From the NCBI GenBank assembly GCA_022814565.1, contig JAKLNG010000006.1, forward strand, positions 186,001 through 250,000: a DNA stretch of 64,000 bases, read 5' to 3'. The number at the start of each line of letters is the position of its first letter. Position 1 is the stretch's first letter. Position numbers and translations under genes: made by a program. The notes under the pieces are model-generated. The model made no database searches. It saw nothing but the letters and a program-made list of their open reading frames with translations, and was not told where the DNA came from. Shown one piece after another: positions 11,165-21,945 of the stretch. Source of the DNA: Phaeophleospora eucalypticola (Eukaryota > Ascomycota > Dothideomycetes > Mycosphaerellales > Mycosphaerellaceae).

Positions 11165-11986
11165 TTATCTTCGTAAGCTGTCGAGTCGTGCTTGAAGATC
11201 ATCGTCCCCAGGGTCTCCACCTCCAATTGCTTGAGCCACTTTGCCCTCTGCGGCTGCATTCTTCTGCAATCCTTGGGGAGTTTCTCCGAGCTGGGGGAAA
11301 TCAGTAGGGTTCTGGTTCTCTGCGACAAGGTGTCAATCTTACCGCCTGGCCCAAGTCGACACCAATTTCGTCCAGAACTTGCGTTACGACCTCCTCACTT
11401 TCTTCCTCGTCCTCCAGCCCCGTCACATCGTCAATCGCATCGTCCATCATCTCTTGCCGCTGGTCCATGATATCGTTCTCCTTCTCGAACTCCATCGCTA
11501 TTCGCTGTAATGCGGGCAGGTTCATCTGGCGGTTCATGCTTCCCAACAGCTGCGTGGCGCCCTTCATGCTCTGCATCATCTGCTCATTGCTGCGTACGGT
11601 CTGCGAAAGTCAGCGTAGATCAAGCCATTCAGCGGATCGAGTGACGATACTTGTATCCGTAGCGATATCGCTTGCAGTTGTGTTCGCATCTGGTAGAACT
11701 TTTGGATGTACCTCCTCGTCCGCACAAGGTCCTTGGCCTGCACCTTTACCGCGCCCATCTGTCCATTCTTTGCATTCTTCTTGATCTCCTGCACTAGCTT
11801 CTTCTCTTGCTGCTCCAATTTGGTTCGCTCGCGGTCCAGCTCTCTCTGCGTCTTTTCCAGTGCACGCTGGTGTTTTCTTAGTCGCTCAGCCGGTGTCATG
11901 CGCTTGCCAAAGGCCCATTCTATGATCTAGCAGTGCAGTCAGCTACCTGAAAGCGTTATCTCAACTAGTCGATCGCATACATTCAT
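11165..11986 (-). CDS. VPS2: ESCRT-III subunit Vps2/CHMP2
   Basis: This ESCRT-III subunit caps the Snf7 filament and recruits the AAA-ATPase Vps4 during multivesicular-body sorting and membrane scission. I model four exons: 11981-11986 (only ATGAAT, Met-Asn), 11651-11926, 11343-11600 and 11165-11290. The product is 221 residues, the usual family length. The basic N-terminal helices read IIEWAFGKRMTPAERLRKHQ and KDLVRTRRYIQKFY. The middle is NEQMMQSMKGATQLLGSMNR, followed by the acidic MMDDAIDDVTGLEDEEESEE region. The C-terminal DDDLQARLDSLRR is a MIT-interacting motif (MIM1) for Vps4. The six-base first coding exon is needed to supply the conserved start. It is divergent from FZO1 with a 321-bp shared promoter. 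Confidence 0.93.
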
Positions 11987-12307
11987 GGCTGCGAAATCGC
12001 TGAAGGATCAACAAGTTGAATCAATCCCTCTGAGAGCTGTGAAGTCGGTCGAATGTGCGTGTTCGAGGATATACGACGTTGGGTAGTAGTTATGGTCGTT
12101 GTCAAGATTGCTGCCTCAAAGGAAGTCCAAAGCCCAGGCGCCATCAAAGCGGAAGCGCGTGATGCCATATGCCGAGAAAACCCCGGGGCAACAGCCGCGG
12201 TGACATCTTCACGACATGCCACAAAATACTGCGACGCCCAAACTTCTACGCCTCGCGCAAACACACACCAACCTGTCGCAATGTCGTGACCGCCACTCGA
12301 TCGAACC
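11987..12307. promoter_or_regulatory. shared divergent promoter VPS2 / FZO1
   Basis: This 321-bp gap separates two start codons on opposite strands, so both promoters must lie here. No specific element is claimed. Confidence 0.5.
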
Positions 12308-15188
12308 ATGAGTTCCAACGACCCTTTCGAAAATGCCCACGCCGGGCCCAGCTCCAGTCGTGGCTCGTCCGCCACCCGCCCGAACAGTGGAAGACCGCAG
12401 TACATGCAGGTTGGCACGGGCTCGACATCGCAGAGCGCCGCGCGACTGCAGGCTCTTCTCGATGACGACTCGGGATATGGAGGCAGTATCACAGGTGATG
12501 GTGCAATGGAGAATGACTGGCACCCGGGACCTACTACCGATCGATACACCCCCGAACACACACCAGTTCGTCCAGGAGAGAGTAATGCAGCTTCGGAGAA
12601 CGAGAGAAGGGCACTCGCCAGTCATGTGCATCAGCTATTCTACAATCAGAACCGGACAGCGCTAGGTCGCGCCATCAATCAGACTGTAGAGACGCTCAAG
12701 AAGCTGCAGGATATGAACACGAAGTGGCCCGCACACTACCCGACCGTACAGAGACCACCGTCTCCGTCAGCAGCCAGGCCAGAGGTTCGTCCAGGTATCG
12801 CACACACACAGTCTTCTTTCGACATCGAGGGCCATGATTCTTTGCCCAGCAGGCCTCAGCCGCCGAGACGAGCAGGGACGTCACTTGGAGAGCTTCGAGA
12901 TCCAACAGCCGAGTCAAGCGAAGATGGTGCTTCAAAGGCGCCGGCACAAGAGCCTAGACTAGTAACACCCCAGTTGGCACAGGACTTTTCGGTGTTGAAG
13001 ATCGAGTTGAAGATGGAGGGTCTGCCTCAATCGGAGATTGTGCATTCGCTGGAGAAGCAGTCTGTTGCCTCCTTGCTGGACAACCAGATCAACAACAGCA
13101 TACGGCATCTTTTTGCTCTTCGCGAAAGAATAGAGGACACTTCGAGCAAAGTGCTTGTGACTGGAGATCTCAACGCTGGAAAGTCCACATTTTGTAACGC
13201 TCTACTTCGTCGCAAGATTCTTCCGGAAGATCAACAACCTTGCACTGCCATCTTCTGCGAGGTTCTGGACCACCGCGAGAACGGAGGCGTCGAGGAGGTG
13301 CATGCTATTCCGCATGGTTATGTTTACAACAGGAACGACGAGAGCACGTATCACGTCTATTCTTTGAAGCAGCTCGAGGACATAGTCGTGGACGCGGACC
13401 GGTACTCGATGTGCAAGATCTATATTAAGGATATCCGATCTGTGGACCAATCTCTGTTAAACAACGGAGTTGTTGACATTGCTCTCATCGACGCCCCTGG
13501 TCTCAACAACGATTCTCTCAAGACGACCGCGCTCTTTGCGAGACAAGAAGAGATCGACGTGGTGGTCTTCGTTGTATCTGCTGCCAACCACTTCACGCTA
13601 TCTGCCAAGGAGTTCATCTTCAATGCCGCGCGGGAGAAGGCGTATATGTTCATGGTCGTCAATGGATACGACAATATCAGAGACAAGAAGCGATGTCAGG
13701 AAGGCATTTTGAAGCAGATTGCACATTTGAGTCCGGCTACTTTCAAGGAGTCATCGGAGCTCGTTCACTTCGTGTCAAGCAACATGATTCCCACTGCGCC
13801 AGGCCCCGATGGTCCCCCGGGCGACTTTGGCGGCAGTGGGGGAGCTTCAGGGGGTTCTTATTTTGACGGGCCAAATGAGAACCCTGGAAAGGATGACGAC
13901 GATGATGAACCAAAGGGAAAGCATGGCGAGCCTGGCTCACCGCCAAAAGGCAAGGGCAAGGGCAAAGAGAAGGAGGCTCAGGACGACTTCAGTGAGCTGG
14001 AGGCATCTCTCCGGCGCTTTGTCTTGGAGAAGCGCGCGAGATCAAAGCTGGCACCCGCGAAGACATACCTGATGAATGTCCTTGGCGACCTTGGCACTCT
14101 GGCTAGCGTCAATAAGGACGTTGCTCAAAACGAGCTAGATCGTGTCACGGAAGAGCTGCGACAACTCGAGCCTCAAGTCGACCAGTCTAAAAAGGCACGC
14201 GCAGAGGCCGATGAGAGCGTTGCTACTAACATCGAAGAGACCTCGAACGACGTGTACGCTTTGACAAGGAACACGCTCAACGACTCGATTGCTCGTGTGG
14301 CTGAGAGTGACCTCGGCGTGCACTATCCGGGCATCTTTGGAGCCTACGCCTATGCCGACGACTTGAAGGCTGCGATGCTCAACCAGATCACAGAAACAGT
14401 TCGATGGTGTGAAGAGCGCGCACGTGAGAAGACTGTGCAGGGCGTCAGCAGTATCAAGTCGCTTGGTCTGTTGCACTTGGGAGACCAGTACGTGGATCTT
14501 ACCTTCCGCTCTGAGAAAATGTTCAAGAGTCGACGCGATGCGCTGGCTCGACAAGTGGACTTCGAACCGGAGCTGTGGGATTTCTTCGACATTAACAGCC
14601 TCTGGGAGCGTCAAGAAAAGATGGCAAGCACCAGCATGGCAGTCACTGTCGCTGGTGTCGTTGGGGGCAGAATGATTGGCGGTGTTGGCTGGCTTGATGG
14701 CGCCCTGACTGCGACAAAGATCGTGGGAACCCACAACCTCAGAAAGCTGTTCCTTCCAGGTTTGGTCCTAGCATGTAAGTTCTTCGCTTTACTCAGTCGG
14801 CTGCATCATACTAATCGATTTTGTAGTCACATTGGGCGTCTCATACGCAGTCTCCCAGATTCCACACTCCCTACCACGCCGGCTGAGTACCAAGCTTGCA
14901 GCTCAGCTTGCTGCTTTGGACTATACGCACGCCAACTCCCACCGCATTAGCACTGAGGTGCGACGAGCCCTCAAATATCCAGCCGACAAATTGCGAGAGG
15001 GCCTGCAGCGAAGCATGGAACACCTCCAAGAACAGAAGAAGGAGACGATGAAGGTGCAGGCGGAGAGCGAGGTCGCTCGCAAGTATTTTGGAAACCTGGT
15101 GCGAGAGAGCAATGACATTCGCGGCAGAGTGCAGCGTGTGGACCTCGAAGGTCCGGCTCCTGGCATTGCGGCGAGCTATGATATGTAA
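12308..15188 (+). CDS. FZO1: mitofusin GTPase Fzo1
   Basis: This dynamin-superfamily GTPase of the mitochondrial outer membrane drives outer-membrane fusion. Exons 12308-14774 and 14827-15188 are separated by a 52-bp intron with a TACTAATC branch point. The protein is 942 residues. It has a disordered Ser-rich N terminus of about 200 residues, then the GTPase domain with P-loop GDLNAGKSTFCNALL (around residue 285), the TAIF switch I region and DAPGLNND as G3. Next comes a Gly/Asp/Lys-rich linker of about 70 residues (GGSGGASGG, then DDDDDEPKGK and KGKGKGKEKE). The hydrophobic stretches around residues 775-840 (VTVAGVVGGRMIGGVG and LVLAFTLGVSYAVSQ) anchor it in the membrane; the splice falls inside the second. 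A C-terminal heptad-repeat coiled coil follows. The start at 12308 is the first ATG of the frame. Confidence 0.93.
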
Positions 15189-15711
15189 TTTCAGCGTGGA
15201 AAATACCAGATGGCATGGGCTGGCGTTCGTTGGAGAGAGCTGTCGGGCGAGGCAGCAGTGATATCCTATGAGGCGAAATTTGACATAGCCTTCGTTTTCT
15301 CTTCTCAACTACATATTCAAATCAGACTGGTCAAGCCATACCACCACCAGGAGTGCAATTGCGCGTGCAGCTTCTATTAGTATCGCACGAAGAAAATTGG
15401 ACATTTCTGTTCTCACTTGCATGCTCAAATTGTTGATTGTTCATATCAAGAGCGACCTTGATAGTGCAATTAAATGTGCTGCATCGTTAGTATCATTAGA
15501 AACGAGATAATGAGAAAGAGGCAAATACTCGGTAGTGAGACTTAGCAGTTTGCATGTGATGGCCGCGTCATTCTGATCGCTCAGGTGGCTTCAACTCGAC
15601 TTCAAGCTTCAGACTTCCTTGATACTTGTCCCTCCAACAATGTAACAACCTACCAACCGTGCGCACGAAACGCACACCATTCGTATATCGGCACTCGCTT
15701 GAGCAGCCAAC
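15189..15711. other. intergenic, nothing recognised
   Basis: FZO1 3' flank and upstream region of the lipase-like gene. It is somewhat AT-rich around 15390-15540, consistent with UTR and promoter. Confidence 0.5.
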
Positions 15712-17118
15712 ATGAAGAAGACTCTCCTGCTGGTGTTCATCCACGGGTTCAAGGGTACCGACCACACATTCCACAACTTCCCTCGCGATCTCCAGAACCA
15801 CCTTTCGAAAGCGCTCCCGAAAGTCAACGTCGTCGCCCTGCAGTACCCGCAATACGAAACAAGAGGAGACTTGAAAGATGCGGTCGCGAGCTTGAAAGAG
15901 TGGCTGCAGAACAAGGTGATTGATTTGGAAGTTGCGCGAGGAACACCGAGTCCGAATATCAACCCCGGCGTGCACGTTGTACTATGCGGACACTCCATGG
16001 GTGGGATCGTGGCTGCGGAGACGCTGTTGAGTATTGCTAGGGACGAGCCAGTGCCTTCTTCTTACGCGAAGGAAGAGAGCAACTCAACAGAAGAAGGGAG
16101 CGGGGACGGAGATGGAGATGCTAAGGCGACGCTGGAACCGACGCGCTTCTTCTTCCCTTACATTCAGGCGGTTCTCGCGTTTGATACGCCTTACCTAGGA
16201 ATCTCACCTGGTGTTCTGGCGCATGGAGCTGAAGAGCAGGGCGTTACGGCCTACAAGGCTTGGGACAGCGCGAGCAGGTTCTTTGGCTGGAACTCGCCGA
16301 ATCGCACCTCGTCGCCTGCTGCTGCACCGGAAGCGGCTGGCAAGGGACTCCCGGCGGCGAACAGCAGCGGTGGAGGAAGCAGATGGGGAAAATATGCCAT
16401 GTACGGAGGTGCAGCTGCTGCGATCGCAGGCGTGGCTGGAGCTGCATACTTGAACTGGAACCAAATCAACAACGGTCTGACATGGGCTGGAAGCCACCTT
16501 GAGTTCGTTGGCTGTCTAGCAAAAGGCGCTGAGCTGCAAAGAAGAGTTGAAAAAATTGTCGAGCTGCAAAAGACGCACGGCATTGGCTTTGCGAACTTCT
16601 ACGGAGCACTGGACGAGAAGGTCACGAGCAAGACCAAGTACGCTGGAGCAATACTAGGACAGGATCGTACATTCTGCGTCATACCGAAGGAGTCACGGAA
16701 AGCGGACAGTCCGACTGGCTCGAAGCGAGATCACCCATCTTCTGAACAAGGGGGACATGATTCCAAGAGAAGACGGACGTCGGAAGAAGCAATGGAAGCA
16801 GAAATGGAGCACGGCGAGCAGGTCCATCAATTTGTGGAGGATACGACTAAGAGCAAAGGACGATGGGTCAAGTGTGTCAATGCCGATGCTGGGGATGAGC
16901 TCTCCGCGCATACGAGTATGTTCTCGAAGGACAAGAATCCGGACTACCGCAACATGGTACCTCGAGCGAGAGATCAGATCGTGGAATGGATTGATATGGT
17001 ATGGTATGAGGAGTCTGCAGAGGAGACGCAGCAAGGACAGCAGAAGCAGACGGGAGAAGAGCATGCCTCTGCAGGTAGTGAGGCTCATCCCGAGACGGAG
17101 TCTCCTGCGACGGGCTGA
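15712..17118 (+). CDS. alpha/beta-hydrolase, DUF676-like putative lipase with a membrane segment
   Basis: This intronless gene encodes 468 residues. The N terminus LLLVFIHGFKGTDHTF has the strand-plus-HGF oxyanion arrangement of DUF676-like lipases, and the nucleophile elbow GHSMGG lies at residues 93-98 (Ser95). AVLAFDTPYLGISPG follows, as in this fold. After a Ser/Gly-rich linker there is one hydrophobic, Ala/Gly-rich segment (YGGAAAAIAGVAGAAYL) that could be a transmembrane helix. The tail includes a basic KRDHPSSEQGGHDSKRRR stretch that could act as a nuclear signal, and an acidic Glu/Gln-rich end. The catalytic Asp and His are not confidently assigned; a His in SAHTSMF is a candidate. 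Substrate is unknown. Membrane remodelling or acyl-ester hydrolysis is inferred only from the family. Confidence 0.8.
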   Translation: MKKTLLLVFIHGFKGTDHTFHNFPRDLQNHLSKALPKVNVVALQYPQYETRGDLKDAVASLKEWLQNKVIDLEVARGTPSPNINPGVHVVLCGHSMGGIVAAETLLSIARDEPVPSSYAKEESNSTEEGSGDGDGDAKATLEPTRFFFPYIQAVLAFDTPYLGISPGVLAHGAEEQGVTAYKAWDSASRFFGWNSPNRTSSPAAAPEAAGKGLPAANSSGGGSRWGKYAMYGGAAAAIAGVAGAAYLNWNQINNGLTWAGSHLEFVGCLAKGAELQRRVEKIVELQKTHGIGFANFYGALDEKVTSKTKYAGAILGQDRTFCVIPKESRKADSPTGSKRDHPSSEQGGHDSKRRRTSEEAMEAEMEHGEQVHQFVEDTTKSKGRWVKCVNADAGDELSAHTSMFSKDKNPDYRNMVPRARDQIVEWIDMVWYEESAEETQQGQQKQTGEEHASAGSEAHPETESPATG

Positions 17119-18229
17119 GGAAGTCTTATGAATACTTGATGATACCCCTAGAAATTACGAAATACAGGGAGAAGGCGTTGAATATGCATGATTCCTGGTT
17201 GGATAGACGGATAGTAGAATTGGATATATTCCGGCCCGGGTGCTGGCGATGAGAGGCCGCTCGGGTTTGGCATGTGAAAGTGCTTGTATCTTGTCCAGCG
17301 GATGATCTGCAACGTAAGAAGAACACAAGACGATCTTTTAGCGGACATCTCCAATCTACGAATTGCGTCTATGTACTCCGGACTGCACGTATATACCTGT
17401 CCTGATAGGGTAGTCACACGCAAGCACGTGATGAATAGCTTGATCGGATGACCTGAGTCCCTCGGCGGGATTGATGCACGCCAAGTCCCTTCGGCGCATC
17501 CTTATCTTGCGCCTCGATACCTGCGGCGTCGGTCATCGCCCACCAACACCAGATCCGCGCCGTATCTTCGTCCACTCACCGCTCGGAATGGCCCTTCTTG
17601 TGACTGCGTGCCCGAGCGCGAGTTCGCCCGGAGAATATCTGGGGGGTGCGTCCCACACATCCCACCTCCATCTGTCGGTCTCTGTCTGTCTGGCGCAGAT
17701 GACATACCGTCCGTAATCGGAAATACACCACCTTCCAGACGACCGAGCAGTGTCACTTCTCGGCCTCTCTTCTTTGCTTCTGTTTCTCCATCCTCTCCGT
17801 GTTTCTTATTTACTGCTTCAGCTTCTCTTCCTCGATTTCATTTCATGAAAGATCAAGACGCATCTCTCTTCATACATCTGTGCAACGGCATCCTCCCCAT
17901 CGGTACAACACGGCAGCTGTCTCGCCCTGTGTAATAGCCACAACTGTCATAGCTCTAAACGCTACGGAAGGAGCTCTTACAGCTATCTCGCCGCTCTTCC
18001 TCGTAACCTCCTCTTAGCCAGCAATCAGCGATTCCCCGGTTCTGGTTGACACGAGACATCATCAGCCGCAGGAACAGCAACCACGACTGTCCCGCACGTG
18101 GCTGAGCACGAGACCAGCGAGAGAGCACGCGCCTATCTGTGTCAGACGACGACACCTGTTCGACCTGATAATACCAAAGAGCCACGCCTCCGAATAACCT
18201 TGCCTTCGCGCTTCGTATTGAACTGCATA
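17119..18229. other. 1.1 kb without a supported gene
   Basis: Pyrimidine-rich stretches (around 17760-17830) suggest promoter and 5' UTR of the PQ-loop gene. The PQ-loop frame is open upstream to a GTG at 18098, but the first ATG is 18230. Confidence 0.5.
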
Positions 18230-19564
18230 ATGCAATGGGGACGCCTCGCTGCCTTTAGGCCTGCCCTGCCAGACCACTGCGCTCCTCAGAACGACTTCCT
18301 ATTCCGATTCAGCCGCACCTTTCACACCTGCGTCCCGACGCCCCTCGCATTCGTCTCCAACACCCTCGGCATCCTCAGCATTGTCGCCTGGTTATTCGCC
18401 CAACTACCCCAGATATACAAGAATTGGAGTTTCGGGAGCACATCCGGCCTGTCGATATACTTCCTGGTGGTATGGTGTCTTGGAGATTTGAGTAACTTGC
18501 TAGGAGCATTGTTCACGCATCAAGCGTCATGGCAGGTCGCCATTGGATCTTATTACGTGTTTGTGGATCTGTGTTTGGTTGGACAGTGGATTTGGTATGA
18601 GAGGTTGAAGCATGGACATCCTGTGTTGCGAGTGTGGAGGAAACGACGAGAGGGGGATGGGGATGGTGGTGCGGGTGGCAGGATGGAACAAGTGGTGATT
18701 GAAGGTATGCCGGTGCTCAGTCGAGAGAATAGTAGAGATGAGCGCGAGTCTGACGAAGTTGAAGGGGATGGCGTTGCCAAACAGCAGCCAACGAGACCGA
18801 AAATCATCTTTCGTACGCCGACTTTCCAGGCTGAGAACGATCGCGAACGGGAGAAGAACGAGAAGGCTTCCAGTAGCCATTCGGGAACTCCTAACGGAAA
18901 CACCATACTCCGAGTCGGCAGCTCCTCGCCCATGCCTTCGCCCTCACCACGAACGATGCTCTTTCTCGCCTGCCTCGTGGCCCTCACCCAGGCTTCTCCA
19001 ATCACCCAAACCTCGCCTACCGCTCACGCCCTAGAATCGTCCAAGACACCCCTCGAATGGGCCGGCACCGTCCTCTCATGGACCTCCACAGTCCTCTACC
19101 TCGGCTCCCGCTTCCCCCAACTCCTCAAGAACTTCCACCGCAAATCCACAGAAGGCCTCTCACCGCACCTCTTCATCGCCGCCTTCTGCGGTAATCTCCT
19201 CTACTCCTCCGCGCTCGCTACCAATCCCAACGCCTGGAGCTCTTTCGGACCGTACGGCGGCGGAGGCTGGGCCGGTGCTGAAGGCAGTGACCGCGTCACA
19301 TGGGTTCTCGCAGCTCTGCCCTTTTTCCTTGGAGCTTTCGGCGTGCTTGGGCTGGACGCGAGCGTGGGCGTGCAATTTCTGATGTACGGTGAAGGACCGG
19401 AGAAGTTGGTGGTTGTAGAGGAGGAGAGGGGAGGGAGATGGACTTGGAGGTCTGTGAGTGGGTACATGAGAGGCTGGGTGCCGAGTATTAGCCGCGATAA
19501 GGGGGAGAGTGGTGAGAGAGAGGCGTTGTTGAGGCATGATGGGGAGGGGTATGGTGCGTTATGA
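18230..19564 (+). CDS. PQ-loop repeat membrane protein (Ypq/PQLC2-like)
   Basis: This intronless gene encodes 444 residues from the first ATG (MQWGRLAAFRP). Two PQ-loop repeats are visible: WLFAQLPQIYKNWSFGSTSG near residue 50 and SRFPQLLKNFHRKSTEGLSP in the second half. Each sits within a three-helix block, as in the SWEET/PQ-loop fold. Between them is a hydrophilic loop of about 140 residues with many Arg, Glu and Ser. In this family, yeast Ypq1-3 and human PQLC2 export cationic amino acids from the vacuole or lysosome, so vacuolar location and lysine/arginine transport are reasonable inferences. The C-terminal tail is Gly/Glu/Arg-rich. The long inter-repeat loop is larger than in yeast Ypq proteins. 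Confidence 0.85.
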   Translation: MQWGRLAAFRPALPDHCAPQNDFLFRFSRTFHTCVPTPLAFVSNTLGILSIVAWLFAQLPQIYKNWSFGSTSGLSIYFLVVWCLGDLSNLLGALFTHQASWQVAIGSYYVFVDLCLVGQWIWYERLKHGHPVLRVWRKRREGDGDGGAGGRMEQVVIEGMPVLSRENSRDERESDEVEGDGVAKQQPTRPKIIFRTPTFQAENDREREKNEKASSSHSGTPNGNTILRVGSSSPMPSPSPRTMLFLACLVALTQASPITQTSPTAHALESSKTPLEWAGTVLSWTSTVLYLGSRFPQLLKNFHRKSTEGLSPHLFIAAFCGNLLYSSALATNPNAWSSFGPYGGGGWAGAEGSDRVTWVLAALPFFLGAFGVLGLDASVGVQFLMYGEGPEKLVVVEEERGGRWTWRSVSGYMRGWVPSISRDKGESGEREALLRHDGEGYGAL

Positions 19565-19863
19565 GCGATGAATGATGACGAGTTTTACTTTGTCTTTGCA
19601 TGGTTACGCCTTTGCATGGTTATGAGGGTTATGATGATACGAATGGACGGGACGGGACGGTGCATGGTGCATAGAGCGCTTTGGTTCGGCGCTGTGGGGG
19701 TATAGATTGCATTTCCGGCACCGAGGATGGTGCTGTACTCGTACATTGCATTGCCTGAGTAGAGTCGCTCTATCTTCCCTGATGGGAACTTCCACAAACG
19801 ACGCCCCTTCCTCACTCAGAAGCATCAACTCCACGCTAACTCTCGCTCCAAGTGAATGAACGC
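19565..19863. other. convergent 3' flanks
   Basis: This lies between the stop codons of the PQ-loop gene and the metallopeptidase gene. No gene seen. Confidence 0.5.
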
Positions 19864-21226
19864 TCACAGCGTTCCAAACACCCCTCCACCACTCCCGACT
19901 TCTATCCCACCCATCGCACCGTACACGTCCAAATTCTCATTCCTCCCCCTCGGCGGCTGCACGACCGCCTCAAACCCCCTCATCCTCACCCTCACAGGCC
20001 CCCAATTCGTCCCGTTCATCGCAGCCGTGCAAGCCTCCGTATGGGCATCATACAGCATCGCTATACGCGCCACATCACCAGCAGAAATCCTGGATTTCGA
20101 AGGTTCCGAGGAACCGCCCATGAGGGTGGGTTACCCGGTGTTTTTCCGAAGGAGGACGTTTGGGCTGCCAGCGTAGAGCATCATGCTGTTGTAGTCGAAG
20201 GTTGTGGAGAGTTGGTTGGCGAGGAAGGAGGAGGGGAGGGCGTCGGTGGTGGGGTTTTGGGTGGTTAGTTGGGAGGGAAGGGGGTAGGGGATTGCGGTGG
20301 GGAGGTAGGCGGTTGCGAGGGTGAGGTTTGTGCAGCTGGAGAGGTTGTTAGAGGGAGGTGGATTCAAGGGGGAGGAAGGGGGCTTACACTTTTTGCATTT
20401 TCTCTGAAGTTGTCATGTCTTTTTCTGCGGAGGCGGATGAGTGGAAGAAATGTCTCGCGTCTGCTTCGACGAGATCGGTTGCATGTGCGTATTCCGGCAG
20501 GTTTGCACAGTTGAAGGTCAGGTATTGGTCTCGATCGGGTCTCTGATGCTGCAGAAATGGTCAGCTATAATTCCATCTTCGCACGAGATTGGGATCTCAT
20601 ACTTCGTGTTGCAACCCCATCGCATGCCCCAATTCATGAGCCATCTTCTGTATCTTCTCCGCCTTGGTAGCGTAATCAGTTGCGCAAAATCTGAGAGTAT
20701 GTCTCCAAGGTCGCGACATCTCCCCAGCCGCAATCCACTGGTACCCAACCGTCGTTGCGGTCTGACACGCACTTTCATCGGTCAATGCATCCTTCAATGC
20801 ATCGTTGCCATCCTGCGTATCGTCTGAGATCACCAGAGCATCGGTGTAGTCCGCGAGTCTCTGGTCACCGCAAAGAACATGCGGGTCTCCATCTGCTGGT
20901 GGCGGTAAGTCGATGCTGAGCGCCGTGGCTTCGATTGCATGAGCCCAAACGGCGATCGCGTTGAGGAAAATGTCGTTGAGGCTGTTGGCGGATCGATGGT
21001 CTTTGAAGCAGTAGTAGATCGGTTGGTAGTATTGTGGATCTGTGCATCTCACGGGCCAAGGGTAGAAGCCTGACTTTTGGGCTTTGGTGTTGTCGGTGTT
21101 GGGTTGGACTCCATACCAGCGCTTGAGAAGGGAGTGGCTGTCTTCTGTGAAGGAGAAGTCATTGTGCCAGCTTGCTGTGGTTGCTTCGATGAGTGCGAGA
21201 AATGGGGAAAGCTGCGTGAGCCTCAT
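19864..21226 (-). CDS. secreted astacin-type (M12A) zinc metallopeptidase
   Basis: A four-exon gene assembled from splice consensus: 20603-21226, 20388-20548, 20135-20335 and 19864-20089; the introns are 54, 52 and 45 bp. The product is 403 residues. The N terminus MRLTQLSPFLALIEATTASW is a plausible signal peptide. The zinc site HELGHAMGLQHEHQRPDRD spans the first splice and matches the astacin consensus HExxHxxGxxHExxRxDRD exactly. The Met-turn SMMLYAGS, preceded by TTFDYN, supplies the Met and the Tyr ligand. The last exon begins with ISAGDVARIAMLYD, the helix expected after the Met-turn. There is no clear long pro-region, though about 60 residues precede the domain. It is presumably exported to degrade extracellular protein. 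It is divergent from the SDR gene. The fit of all three splices to the family makes the model strong; the reading frame of the last exon is the least constrained part. Confidence 0.85.
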
Positions 21227-21945
21227 GATGCGTTTGATGAACGCTCACTGAAGAATGAGTGCGTCTGAGTTGCTGATGAAGCTGCGAAAATATGTCGGTT
21301 TGACGAGTCATCGAATCGTGATGTTTTGGAGGCTAGTAGCCAAGCTTTGCATGTGAAATCTGACGACAGCACCCACGCTATCTTGTGCCAACCATGATTG
21401 ATCTTCAAATTGTCGAAGGCGCAGAGTCACAATCTATTACCCCATCAAGTCTTGAAGGTCTTTGAGTAACACAATAGCCTTGTGCCGTACGAATTCGATG
21501 CTGCGGTCAACCTGTAGCAAGTGTCACACGGGCAAGCTAGAGGCATTGCTCCAAATCTTTCTCAATCGCGCATCCTTGAGAGCCAGCACACCACTATGAA
21601 CAACTTTCAGAGCAGTCTAAAAGCAGGCATTGCAATAGAGTTTTCGATCATTGGCTGCCAAGGTGGCACAAGTGATAAGTGGAGGGCTGAATTGCCACAA
21701 TCGTCGATGGAAGTCGTTTTCCGAGATTGAGATGGTGGACCACCAAGAGCAGCGCGGCCACAAAGTGCTCTGACGGGGTCGTGCATGGGATGCAGCACCA
21801 CACTTGAATGATGGGTTGCTTGCCGTGGATATGCTCGGTAAAATGAGCTTGTTAAAAGCATCTATCTTCTTTCGAGAAAGACAGTAAAAGGCTTTCTCCT
21901 GCTGCCAACTGTGAGAGTCCTCAGATTCGTAAAGATTCCGAGAAG
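21227..21945. other. divergent promoter region metallopeptidase / SDR
   Basis: This 719-bp gap lies between oppositely oriented start codons. No additional gene or clear motif was found. Confidence 0.5.

Noticed and set aside
18098..18229. 44-codon upstream extension of the PQ-loop frame
   Set aside because: The extension starts with GTG; the first ATG is 18230 and the first TM segment lies well after it.
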